Below, piece by piece: positions 6,607-14,328 of a stretch of DNA of 25,849 nt; positions within the stretch are counted from its first letter, which is position 1; the number at the start of each line of letters is the position of its first letter. Origin of the DNA: Firmicutes bacterium UBA6132 (GTDB taxonomy: Bacteria > Bacillota_A > Clostridia > Tissierellales > Sedimentibacteraceae); the NCBI GenBank assembly GCA_002435835.1, contig DIVM01000046.1, positions 1 to 25,849 on the forward strand, given 5' to 3'. A program made the translations under genes and the position numbers. The notes beneath the pieces are model-generated. The model was not told where the DNA came from, did not search any database, and was given only the letters and a program-made list of their open reading frames with translations.

Positions 6607-7587
6607 ATGAAAAAAATTAAAAGTTTTATATCATTAATGTTAGTAACAACTGTATTAAGCACACAAATTGCATTTGCAGAGGAAACAAAAATTACTCTTC
6701 AATTCCCTGATTTGCAATCAGGCTATTGGGCATACGAAAGTATTGGAAAAATAAATGCTGCAGGATTCATAAATGGATATCCGGATGGTACATTTAAACC
6801 AGAAGGAAAAATTACAAGAGCTGAATTAGTTAAAATAGCAAATCAAATATTTTCATATACTCAAAAGCAACAATCTACAGTATTAAAAGATGTATTGCCT
6901 AAGGAATGGTTTTATAATGAAGTATTAGTTGCACAAAATGCAGGATATATAATAGGATACACGGATGGAACATTTAAACCAAATAATTTTGTTACAAGAC
7001 AGGAGTTGTGCAAAATATTGGATGCAATAAATAAGTTTGAAAATCTGCAAAATGAAAATGATATTAAACCTACTGATGAAGTTTCTCCATGGGCAGTGGA
7101 TTATGTAAATAAAGTTATTTCAAACAAAATTATGACATTGGATATAAACAATAAATTTAGAGCAACAGAATACGTAACACGTGCAGAAGCATGTGATGCT
7201 TTAGCTAAATTTGTTAAAGAACTACCCGTAATAGAAGTGCCATCCATACCATCAACAGGTGGATCAACAGGCTCTAATGGCGGCAGTGCTGGCGAAGAAA
7301 TACCACAAGAAGTTTTAAATACTATGGAAGATGTTATATCGGATTTAAAAACTTCAGTACTTCCTAAATTAAACAGTAAGGAAAAAGACGCTGTAAATAC
7401 TATTATTAATGGCATGGAAGAATATATGAATGACAGCAGTTTTGATTACAGAGATGCAGCGAAAGAAGCAGTTAAAGGATTATCATTTACAGAACAATTA
7501 AATTTGATGAATACTATATTAGATTCAACAAATTCAGAAGATGAGATAGATGTTTTGATAGACACATTTTTTCCAGATAAAAAATAA
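6607..7587 (+). CDS. Secreted SLH-domain protein with helical C-terminal domain
   Basis: The 326-residue protein has a signal peptide (cleavage after AFA, about residue 24) and three SLH repeats at about 32-82, 91-142 and 151-203 containing ITRAEL, VTRQEL and VTRAEA. A Gly/Ser linker (217-229) precedes a roughly 95-residue acidic, helical C-terminal domain of unknown function. GGGGAGG ends six bases before ATG 6607. SLH spacing matches the preceding protein, pointing to a common ancestor for the anchoring half, whereas the cargo halves are unrelated. It should be anchored non-covalently in the cell wall. The cargo role cannot be read. Confidence 0.88.
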   Translation: MKKIKSFISLMLVTTVLSTQIAFAEETKITLQFPDLQSGYWAYESIGKINAAGFINGYPDGTFKPEGKITRAELVKIANQIFSYTQKQQSTVLKDVLPKEWFYNEVLVAQNAGYIIGYTDGTFKPNNFVTRQELCKILDAINKFENLQNENDIKPTDEVSPWAVDYVNKVISNKIMTLDINNKFRATEYVTRAEACDALAKFVKELPVIEVPSIPSTGGSTGSNGGSAGEEIPQEVLNTMEDVISDLKTSVLPKLNSKEKDAVNTIINGMEEYMNDSSFDYRDAAKEAVKGLSFTEQLNLMNTILDSTNSEDEIDVLIDTFFPDKK

Positions 7588-7594
7588 TGGTAAC

Positions 7595-7611
7595 TTTGGG
7601 ACTATCCCAAA
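7595..7611. repeat. Short perfect palindrome TTTGGGA-CTA-TCCCAAA
   Basis: A 7-bp stem with a three-base loop lies 8 bases after the SLH gene stop. It is a shorter version of the hairpin at 10890-10910 (TTTTGGGGA-CTG-TCCCCAAAA). No T-run follows, so termination is doubtful. Confidence 0.65.
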
Positions 7612-7651
7612 AAAACGAAAACCTTAGATTTAAATAGCAAAGAGGTACCAA

Positions 7652-8353
7652 ATGAAAAAAATATTTCTCACAATATTAACACTAATAATAATCGCAGTAT
7701 GTTCTTTGGCATATATTCAACGTGACAATATTTCTGCGATTATAAATGGCTCTAAATATTCTTCTGAAGAATTGGAAGAACAAATAAGTGAAAACAAAAA
7801 AAACTTAAAAGAAGAACTACAAAAATATACAACTAAAACTATCAACGATATCTCAGCAGAAGACGAAGAAAAGCTTATAAAAGGTGAAATAACCCTTGAA
7901 GAAATTTCTAAAAAATATAATTACAATACTTCAAATACAAATACAGAAAATGATTCAGAGTCAAACTCTAATAATAATCAAAATACAAGCAATGATACTA
8001 CTAATAGCATGGACAATGTTATTAATGATAGCGTAAGTCAGTTATATGCTATAAAAGCATCTTTTGTATCAGAATTAGGAGAAGTTGTAAGACAGGCATA
8101 TACAGAATATAAATCACTACCTAAAGAAAAACAAAATTCAAGTGGAAAACAAGAAGTTGTTTTAAATAATATTAATAAAATTTCTCAGTTAGAAAAAAGC
8201 TGTGATGCAGAAGTAGAATTAATTCTATCACATTTACAATCAGAATTAGAAAAATTAAAGGTTGATACTGAAATAGTTCAAGTACTACGAGCTTCATATG
8301 AAGACGAAAAAGAAGCAAAAAAATCATACTATTTAAGTTTATATTATAACTAA
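7652..8353 (+). CDS. Membrane-anchored or secreted helical protein, function unknown
   Basis: The 233-residue protein starts with a hydrophobic segment (about 4-21) after MKK, without a clear Ala-X-Ala cleavage site, so it may stay as an N-terminal membrane anchor. Residues about 27-88 are charged helix. About 92-120 are an Asn/Ser/Thr-rich low-complexity linker. About 122-230 are again charged helix with coiled-coil character (ELEKLKVD and neighbours). AGAGG precedes ATG 7652. It is the last gene of the group started at 2425 and is exposed outside the membrane if the anchor is read correctly. I do not recognise a family. Lysine- and glutamate-rich make-up and gene position suggest a wall- or polymer-associated structural role, but this is a guess. 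Confidence 0.6.
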   Translation: MKKIFLTILTLIIIAVCSLAYIQRDNISAIINGSKYSSEELEEQISENKKNLKEELQKYTTKTINDISAEDEEKLIKGEITLEEISKKYNYNTSNTNTENDSESNSNNNQNTSNDTTNSMDNVINDSVSQLYAIKASFVSELGEVVRQAYTEYKSLPKEKQNSSGKQEVVLNNINKISQLEKSCDAEVELILSHLQSELEKLKVDTEIVQVLRASYEDEKEAKKSYYLSLYYN

Positions 8354-8394
8354 AAAACGATAACCAAAGCTAACTGTAACCAGCATAAATAATA

Positions 8395-8413
8395 TGTGTT
8401 TAAACCAAACACA
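8395..8413. repeat. Small hairpin TGTGTTT/AAACACA
   Basis: A 7-bp stem with a five-base loop lies about 40 bases after the stop at 8353. No T-run follows. It may mark the 3' end of the SLH operon, but I would not call it a terminator. Confidence 0.35.
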
Positions 8414-8480
8414 CAACACAAAAAACGTATTTTAAAAATGCGCTTCCCCAATTTTTCCCAAACAAATATGCTTTTTGCGC

Positions 8481-8508
8481 TTGCAAATTATACTATTAGT
8501 GGTATAAT
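8481..8508 (+). promoter_or_regulatory. Sigma-A-type promoter of riboswitch module 3
   Basis: TTGCAA (8481-8486), a 16-base spacer and TATAAT (8503-8508), with TGG before the -10 as an extended -10. It repeats the promoter plan of the other two modules, but the aptamer begins about 95 bases after the predicted start instead of almost at once. A weaker second promoter (TTTACA 8529-8534, TATACA near 8555) cannot be ruled out. Confidence 0.72.
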
Positions 8509-8604
8509 ATTTCATGTAAAGACATAGATTTACAGTAAAATATACAATTACATTTATACATAAGAAAATTAAATTAAATGACAAATTTAATTTAGAAATA
8601 AAAT

Positions 8605-8690
8605 TGAAAAGGCAAACTATTTGAAAAAATAGGACGCAAAGCATGAAGTCTAAAGTTTGATAATATCAGACCATGATGGTTCGGCCGCCA
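8605..8690 (+). promoter_or_regulatory. Cyclic-di-GMP-I (GEMM) riboswitch 3
   Basis: Conserved blocks are present in order: ggcaaac (8611-8617), a perfect CTATTT-GAAA-AAATAG hairpin, ggacgcaaagc, gtctaaag, a variable hairpin GTTTGAT/ATCAGAC, and atgatggttcggc ending at 8685. It precedes the dehydratase gene at 8907, the first gene of the exopolysaccharide/legionaminic-acid string, and so may control the whole cluster, since no other clear promoter or terminator is seen further on. Helix arms differ from riboswitches 1 and 2 by paired changes. Confidence 0.93.
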
Positions 8691-8741
8691 ATTTTTTTAT
8701 ATATTTATAATAATATATGAAATTTTTTGCGGTCTTTTTTT
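8683..8741 (+). terminator. Intrinsic terminator of riboswitch 3
   Basis: GGCCGC (8683-8688) pairs with GCGGTC (8729-8734) above an AT-rich, partly paired stem, followed by a seven-T run (8735-8741). The left arm overlaps the aptamer's conserved 3' block, as in the other two modules. The remaining leader from 8742 to 8890 is AT-rich and shows nothing else I can support. Confidence 0.85.
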
Positions 8742-8906
8742 GCGCGAATTATTCGTCATTTTTCGACAAGCATTAAATATACAAATAAGCATATACATGT
8801 TTTAAAAACATTTATACACTTATTACATATATTCGGACTAAATAATAAAAAATTGGGGTATTTATAAAAATAAATATAAAAATTTGATATTGATCGGGGG
8901 ATTAAA

Positions 8907-10880
8907 ATGTCATTCAACAAACTTCTTTATGAAAAATTATTTTCATGTCTAAACAAGTACCGAAAATATATACTTATGGCAATAGACACATCAATAGCAA
9001 TAATCTCATACTTATTACCATACATAGTAACAGGCATACATATACAAAAATTACATTTATTCACAGAACAATTCCTCTTATTCACTGTAATATATATCGG
9101 TACATTCATAGTAATGGGCGTTTATAAAAACATGTGGAGATATGCAGGAATTCAAGATATATACCAATGCTTAAAAGCATCAGTTATAGGAAATGCAATA
9201 TTTTTAATTATTACATTGCTATTTCAAATTCCTGTCAGATATTATGTTTATCTCCTTGTTTTCCCCGTATCAAGCTTTTGTACAATAGCAATAAGAATTG
9301 TATATAGAGCAATTCAAATAATCATAAACAGAAAATCAGCCCGAATTAGTACAGCGAACCAAATAAATGTTATGATAGTTGGAGCCGGACAAGCAACGGC
9401 TATGTTATTAAAAGAATTAGAATCAAACAATCCGCACAATTATGCAGTACAATGCATCTTGGATGATGATATCAGCAAAATAGGCAGAGACATACATAAA
9501 GTTCCAGTAGTAGGCGACAGCAGTAAAATAGTAGAAATGGCAGAAAGAAATGATATAGAACTAATTATTATATCAATTCCGTCGATAGATAAAGTGAATA
9601 AAAAAAGAATTTTAGATCTTTGTGCAAATACAAAATGCAAATTAAAAATACTTCCTGAATTTTTAAGCTTTGTATCAACCGATGATCAAACAAACATAAT
9701 AGCAAAAGTAAGGGATGTACAAGTAGAAGACTTGCTTGGCAGGGATCCAATAAAATTAAATTGTGAAATAACAGAACATTACATAAAAAATAAAACAATA
9801 TTAGTCACAGGTGGAGGAGGATCCATAGGGTCAGAGATTTGCAGGCAAATAGCACCACATTCACCTAAGCGCCTCATAATCCTGGACATATATGAAAACA
9901 ACGCCTATGAAATTCAGCAGGAATTAATAAGGCAATATAACAATACATTAAATATGGAAGTAGAAATAGCTTCTGTAAGAGATAAAAATAAATTAGAAAA
10001 ATTATTTGCAACTGAAAATATAGACATAGTATTCCATGCAGCAGCTCATAAGCACGTGCCTCTCATGGAACACAATCCAGAAGAAGCAATTAAAAACAAT
10101 ATAATAGGTACATACAACACAGTGTCATTAGCTGACAAATACAATGTAAAGAAGTTTATACTCATTTCAACGGACAAAGCAGTTAACCCAACTAATATAA
10201 TGGGAGCTACAAAAAGAGTTTGCGAAATGATAATACAATCATTTGACAAACACTCGAAAACGGATTATGTAGCAGTGAGATTTGGAAATGTATTGGGCAG
10301 CAATGGTTCAGTAATTCCTTTATTCATGGAACAAATAAAAACAGGAGGACCTGTTACAGTAACACATGAAAATATAACAAGGTTCTTTATGACAATACCA
10401 GAAGCAGTTCAGTTAGTAACAAGAGCAGCAGCCATAGCCAAAGGCGGAGAAATATTTGTCCTTGATATGGGAGAACCAGTAAAAATAAAAGATTTAGCTT
10501 ACAATTTAATAAGATTGTCAGGTTTAGAACCAAACAAGGATATAAAAATAAAATACACAGGACTAAGACCTGGAGAAAAGTTATATGAAGAACTTTTGAT
10601 AACAGAAAAATCAGGACAAACAAAAACAAGCATCCATAAAGTGTTTATAGAACAACCAACAGAGTTCAATGAAGTGGAGCTATTTGAAACAATCAAAAAC
10701 TTAGACAAAGCAGCTCATAGTATTGACGAGGAAATAATGATCAGTTCCATATCAAAATTAGTACCTACATATAAAAGAACTTTGAACAACATAGATGAAT
10801 TAAACGAAGAAATGAAAAAAACAGAACAAGTGTTTTATAACCATAGTGAAATAAAAATCTTAAATGCAGAAACAGCATAG
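8907..10880 (+). CDS. Membrane UDP-GlcNAc 4,6-dehydratase, WbpM/PglF/EpsC type
   Basis: The 657-residue protein has the full long-form architecture: four predicted TM helices (about 21-41, 54-72, 90-108, 112-132), a first Rossmann-like domain with IVGAGQ (157-162), and a C-terminal SDR domain with TGGGGSIGSE (301-310). The catalytic region reads STDKA at 421-425 and MGATK at 432-436; Met replacing the usual Tyr is characteristic of the WbpM/PglF C6-dehydratases. These convert UDP-GlcNAc to the 4-keto-6-deoxy sugar, the first step to bacillosamine, QuiNAc or FucNAc. GGGG (8896-8899) precedes ATG 8907. It is the first gene behind riboswitch 3. A PglC-like transferase follows at 11655, suggesting that its product primes the glycan. 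Confidence 0.92.
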   Translation: MSFNKLLYEKLFSCLNKYRKYILMAIDTSIAIISYLLPYIVTGIHIQKLHLFTEQFLLFTVIYIGTFIVMGVYKNMWRYAGIQDIYQCLKASVIGNAIFLIITLLFQIPVRYYVYLLVFPVSSFCTIAIRIVYRAIQIIINRKSARISTANQINVMIVGAGQATAMLLKELESNNPHNYAVQCILDDDISKIGRDIHKVPVVGDSSKIVEMAERNDIELIIISIPSIDKVNKKRILDLCANTKCKLKILPEFLSFVSTDDQTNIIAKVRDVQVEDLLGRDPIKLNCEITEHYIKNKTILVTGGGGSIGSEICRQIAPHSPKRLIILDIYENNAYEIQQELIRQYNNTLNMEVEIASVRDKNKLEKLFATENIDIVFHAAAHKHVPLMEHNPEEAIKNNIIGTYNTVSLADKYNVKKFILISTDKAVNPTNIMGATKRVCEMIIQSFDKHSKTDYVAVRFGNVLGSNGSVIPLFMEQIKTGGPVTVTHENITRFFMTIPEAVQLVTRAAAIAKGGEIFVLDMGEPVKIKDLAYNLIRLSGLEPNKDIKIKYTGLRPGEKLYEELLITEKSGQTKTSIHKVFIEQPTEFNEVELFETIKNLDKAAHSIDEEIMISSISKLVPTYKRTLNNIDELNEEMKKTEQVFYNHSEIKILNAETA

Positions 10881-10889
10881 AACAGGGAC

Positions 10890-10910
10890 TTTTGGGGACT
10901 GTCCCCAAAA
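10890..10910. repeat. Perfect palindrome TTTTGGGGA-CTG-TCCCCAAAA
   Basis: A 9-bp stem (10890-10898 with 10902-10910) lies 10 bases after the dehydratase stop, preceded by a partial copy (cagggact). No T-run follows. It belongs to the same GGGAC-type repeat class as 7595-7611. It is placed between the dehydratase and the deacetylase gene and may mark the junction where the variable part of the cluster begins. Confidence 0.7.
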
Positions 10911-10951
10911 AAGTATAAAGTAGGAATAAAAAAATAAAAGAGGATAAAGTT

Positions 10952-11632
10952 ATGAATTATTTAATAGTTGTTGCTCACCCTGATGATGAGGTTCTTGGTG
11001 CAGGTGCTACAATGTATAAACTTTCTCAAGCAGGGCATTCCATAAATGTTTGTATAATGTCCGGAGAAGTCAATGCCAGAAACAGCCGTCCTAACTTAGA
11101 TGAGTTGTCTTTAGATTTAGATGATTCAATGAATGTTTTAGGTGTTAATCGAGTATTCAAAGGTAATTTCCCAAATATAGAATTAAATACAGTTTCACAT
11201 TTGAAACTTGTTCAATTTATAGAAAATGCTATTATTGAAACTAATGCCGAGGTTGTTTTTACTCATCATCCTGCGGACCTAAATAATGATCATTTACATA
11301 CTTCATTAGCTTGCCAAGCAGCGGTTAGATTATTTCAACGTAGGAATGATATAGCTCCTCTTAAAGAACTTTTATTCATGGAAGTACCATCTGCTACAGA
11401 ATGGGGATTAAATGAATCTATGCAAAAGTTCAATCCAAATACTTTTGTTGAAGTTGGTGAAGATGGCATTGACAAGAAAATAGAAGCACTTTCAATGTAT
11501 CGAGGAGTTATGAGGGAATTTCCACACCCTCGAAGCAATGAAGTAATTAAAGGACTTGCTGCAAATCGTGGTGGACAATCTGGGACGGTTTATGCAGAAG
11601 CATTTCAGTCAGTATTTAGAAGATTGATATAG
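10952..11632 (+). CDS. PIG-L/LmbE-family N-acetyl-sugar deacetylase
   Basis: The 226-residue protein carries the zinc-binding AHPDDE motif at 8-13 and the second family motif HPADLNNDH at 106-114. Family members remove acetyl groups from GlcNAc-containing lipids, bacillithiol/mycothiol precursors or nucleotide sugars. In this cluster, between the 4,6-dehydratase and the PglC-like transferase, it probably deacetylates a glycan precursor or lipid-linked sugar, but the substrate cannot be read. AGAGG precedes ATG 10952. Coding-strand composition changes here (more T, fewer A-runs) compared with the dehydratase gene. Confidence 0.88.
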   Translation: MNYLIVVAHPDDEVLGAGATMYKLSQAGHSINVCIMSGEVNARNSRPNLDELSLDLDDSMNVLGVNRVFKGNFPNIELNTVSHLKLVQFIENAIIETNAEVVFTHHPADLNNDHLHTSLACQAAVRLFQRRNDIAPLKELLFMEVPSATEWGLNESMQKFNPNTFVEVGEDGIDKKIEALSMYRGVMREFPHPRSNEVIKGLAANRGGQSGTVYAEAFQSVFRRLI

Positions 11633-11654
11633 CAAAAAAAAGGGAGACTAATAT

Positions 11655-12281
11655 ATGTACAAAAAATATATAAAGCGAATATTAGATGTCATTATATCTT
11701 TCAGTGGATTAGTAGTATTGCTTCCATTTATGATTCTTATTGCCCTTGCTATTAAGATTGATAGTAAGGGAGAAGTAATATTTAAACAGAAAAGGCTTGG
11801 AGCTAATAAAAAAGAATTTATTGTTTATAAATTTAGAACAATGATTACAGATGCTTATCAGATTGGTGGTGCAAATTCTTATGATGGAGATCCAAGAATA
11901 ACTAAGGTTGGTACTTTTCTTAGAAAAACCAGCTTAGATGAAACTCCACAACTGTTAAATATATTAAAAGGTGAAATGAGTATCATTGGACCTCGCCCAA
12001 TCCTTAAAGAAGAATTTGAACCTTATAAATCAAATTCAATTTATGAAAAACGGTATAATGTACGTCCAGGGTTATTCTGTACTGTAGATGTTGATTATAG
12101 AGCAAACGCACCAAGAGAACTTCAATTGGAAATGGATGCCGAGTATATTGAAAATTTGTCTTTTATGTTAGATATTAGAGTTTTTTTAAAAACTTTTATA
12201 ACAGTAATAAAACTAAAAAATGTGTATAAGAAAGTAGAAGAAGGTTCTGCTGAAGGAAGCAAGCAAACTATTAGTTCTTAG
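11655..12281 (+). CDS. PglC-like initiating phosphoglycosyl transferase (bacterial sugar transferase)
   Basis: The 208-residue protein is the small monotopic form of the family: an N-terminal basic segment and hydrophobic hairpin (about 9-34), KRLGANKKEFIVYKFRTM (46-63), the Asp-Glu catalytic dyad in SLDETPQ (93-99, D95-E96) and SIIGPRP (109-115). Such enzymes move a sugar-1-phosphate from a UDP-sugar to undecaprenyl phosphate, the first committed step of glycan assembly. The likely donor is the product line begun by the dehydratase at 8907, as in PglF/PglC pairs. AAGGGAG precedes ATG 11655, 22 bases after the previous gene. Confidence 0.93.
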   Translation: MYKKYIKRILDVIISFSGLVVLLPFMILIALAIKIDSKGEVIFKQKRLGANKKEFIVYKFRTMITDAYQIGGANSYDGDPRITKVGTFLRKTSLDETPQLLNILKGEMSIIGPRPILKEEFEPYKSNSIYEKRYNVRPGLFCTVDVDYRANAPRELQLEMDAEYIENLSFMLDIRVFLKTFITVIKLKNVYKKVEEGSAEGSKQTISS

Positions 12282-12327
12282 GCAAAAATGAGTGGATAAC
12301 AGACTAATGTCTTAAAGGAGTTTAGAT

Positions 12328-13023
12328 ATGATAATTTCAATACATCAGCCAGATTATATACCTTATTTGGGGTGTTTTTATAAAATTCACCAATCACAAA
12401 TTTTTGTATTTTTAGATGATGTACAATTTTCTAACGATAATATGCATCATTGGAATAGAATAAAAACCCCACAAGGTGAATGCCGATTAAAAATACCAGT
12501 TGAGTATTCTTTTGGAGATAGTATAAATCAAGTTAGAACTAAAGACGAACTTAAATGGAAGGAAAAGCATCTAAAAACTATTGAAATGAACTATGCTAAG
12601 ACACAGTATTTCAATGAGATCTATCCACAGTTTAGAGAAATATTACTACGTGAATATCCAAATCTTGCAGAAATGAATATAGTAATTAATCAATTCATAT
12701 GTCAAGGTTTTGGAATTAATCCTGAATTTATTCGCTCATCTGAGTTGAATATTAATTCAGCTAAAGAAGATCGAGTTATTGACATATGTTTAGCGATAGG
12801 TGGCACAACATATATATCAGGAAATGGAGCTAGAGCATATCAGATTGATGAACATTATGAAATGGAAGGAATCCATTTAAAATATACTGATTATAAGCCA
12901 TTTACGTACAATCAACGATGGGGTGAATTTATACCAAACCTATCTGCAATTGATTACATTTTTAATTGTGGATTTAAAATACCAGAAACATTTAAATCAC
13001 AGTTGTGTAAAGGAGAAAAGTAA
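12328..13023 (+). CDS. WbqC-family protein
   Basis: The 231-residue protein matches the WbqC-like family by its start (IISIHQPDYIPYLGCFYKI, residues 2-20), the FLDDVQF segment (about 32-38), the WNRIKTPQG segment and the central ISGNGARAY. WbqC-like proteins are found in O-antigen and exopolysaccharide clusters, often beside amino-sugar or aminoacyl modification genes, but the reaction is not established as far as I know. AAAGGAG precedes ATG 12328. The next gene starts two bases after the stop, so they are tightly coupled. Confidence 0.85.
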   Translation: MIISIHQPDYIPYLGCFYKIHQSQIFVFLDDVQFSNDNMHHWNRIKTPQGECRLKIPVEYSFGDSINQVRTKDELKWKEKHLKTIEMNYAKTQYFNEIYPQFREILLREYPNLAEMNIVINQFICQGFGINPEFIRSSELNINSAKEDRVIDICLAIGGTTYISGNGARAYQIDEHYEMEGIHLKYTDYKPFTYNQRWGEFIPNLSAIDYIFNCGFKIPETFKSQLCKGEK

Positions 13024-13024
13024 T

Positions 13025-14290
13025 ATGAAAAAAATAATATGGTATTTCCATCATTATGCATCACAACCATCCCTAACTGGTTTGACAAGGCCATATAATT
13101 TTGGTCAGGTATTAAAAGATAAAGGATATCATATTATTGTATTTGCTGCATCTTATCTTCATTTCTCAAATGAAAATTTAATAAAAGATAAAAAACCTTT
13201 TATTGTACTAGAAGATAATGGTGTAACTTTTGTTTATATAAAAACTCCAGACTATTTAGGTAATGGGATTTCTAGAGTTAAAAATATGCTTGTTTATTAT
13301 AAGAATATTTTCGAAGTAACAAAAAGATTTGCGAAGGAAAATGGAGAGCCGGATATTATAATAGGGTCTAGTCCACATCCTTTGGCGATGGTCGCGGGTA
13401 TTAAAATAGCAAAAATACGAAATATTCCTTGTATTTGCGAGGTAAGAGATTTATGGCCTGAAGAGATATTTTTGATTGGAAAGTCTTCTGAAAAAAGTAT
13501 TATTGGACGTTTAATGATTGCAGGTGAAAATTGGATTTATAAGAAAGCGGATGCTATCATATTTACAAAAGAAGGCCATACAGATTATTTAAAAGAAAGA
13601 GGCTGGGATTCTGAGCATGGTGGGAATATCAATATAAATAAATGTTGGTATATTAACAATGGAGTAAATTTGAATGATTATGAGAAATCTCTAGAGCAAT
13701 TTATTTTAGATGATCCAGATTTACATAAACAGATCTTTAATATTGTATATACTGGTGCTATTAGAACTTCAAATAATGTAGGTAATATTTTAGATTGTGC
13801 AGTGTTGTTAAAAGAGCACTCTGATATACAATTTCTTATTTATGGCGGTGGAGATGAGCTAGATGCAATTAAGAAACGCGTTCAGAACGAAAAGCTAACG
13901 AATGTAAAGATAAAAGGATACGTAAATAGACGATTCATTCCTTATATTCTTAACCATGCATCAGTTAACATACTCAACTATTCTAATAATCTTGTCAACT
14001 GGTCTCGTGGAGACAGTTCTAATAAGTTATTTGAATATCTAGCTTCAGGCAAGCCAATAATTTCTAATGTAAAGATGGGTTATTGTTTAATAGAGAGATA
14101 TAAATGTGGTTTGACAATTGATGAAAACACTCCTAAAGCATTAGCTGATGCCATTTTAAATATAAAAAACATGAATAAGAATGAATATGACCAAATGTCT
14201 AATAATGCACTTATAGGTGTTAAAGAGTTCGATTTTAATGTGTTATCAAATAAATTGATTCAACTCATCAACAGTCTGGAAAAAATATAG
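13025..14290 (+). CDS. GT4-family glycosyltransferase
   Basis: ATG 13025 is preferred to the longer open frame from 12923, because AAAGGAG sits 8 bases before it and the extra 34 residues are an out-of-frame read of the wbqC-like gene. The 421-residue protein has a GT-B fold pattern: an N-terminal domain with TGLTRPYNF and GSSPHPLAM, then EVRDLWPE, and a C-terminal domain with YTGAIR and the donor-binding segment LFEYLASGKPIIS carrying the EX7E-type motif. It is similar in form to WbuB-type transferases that work on N-acetylfucosamine-type sugars, but the donor cannot be decided. Confidence 0.9.
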   Translation: MKKIIWYFHHYASQPSLTGLTRPYNFGQVLKDKGYHIIVFAASYLHFSNENLIKDKKPFIVLEDNGVTFVYIKTPDYLGNGISRVKNMLVYYKNIFEVTKRFAKENGEPDIIIGSSPHPLAMVAGIKIAKIRNIPCICEVRDLWPEEIFLIGKSSEKSIIGRLMIAGENWIYKKADAIIFTKEGHTDYLKERGWDSEHGGNININKCWYINNGVNLNDYEKSLEQFILDDPDLHKQIFNIVYTGAIRTSNNVGNILDCAVLLKEHSDIQFLIYGGGDELDAIKKRVQNEKLTNVKIKGYVNRRFIPYILNHASVNILNYSNNLVNWSRGDSSNKLFEYLASGKPIISNVKMGYCLIERYKCGLTIDENTPKALADAILNIKNMNKNEYDQMSNNALIGVKEFDFNVLSNKLIQLINSLEKI

Positions 14291-14328
14291 AATTATGTTA
14301 TTATTAATAATGAAAGCAGGTAAAAAAT

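Noticed and set aside
7101..7415. 104-codon open frame on the minus strand inside the second SLH gene
   Set aside because: It is the antisense shadow of a clear SLH coding region, with no ribosome binding site or recognisable motif.
12923..13024. 34-residue N-terminal extension of the GT4 glycosyltransferase
   Set aside because: It is an out-of-frame reading of the wbqC-like gene; a good AAAGGAG site precedes ATG 13025.
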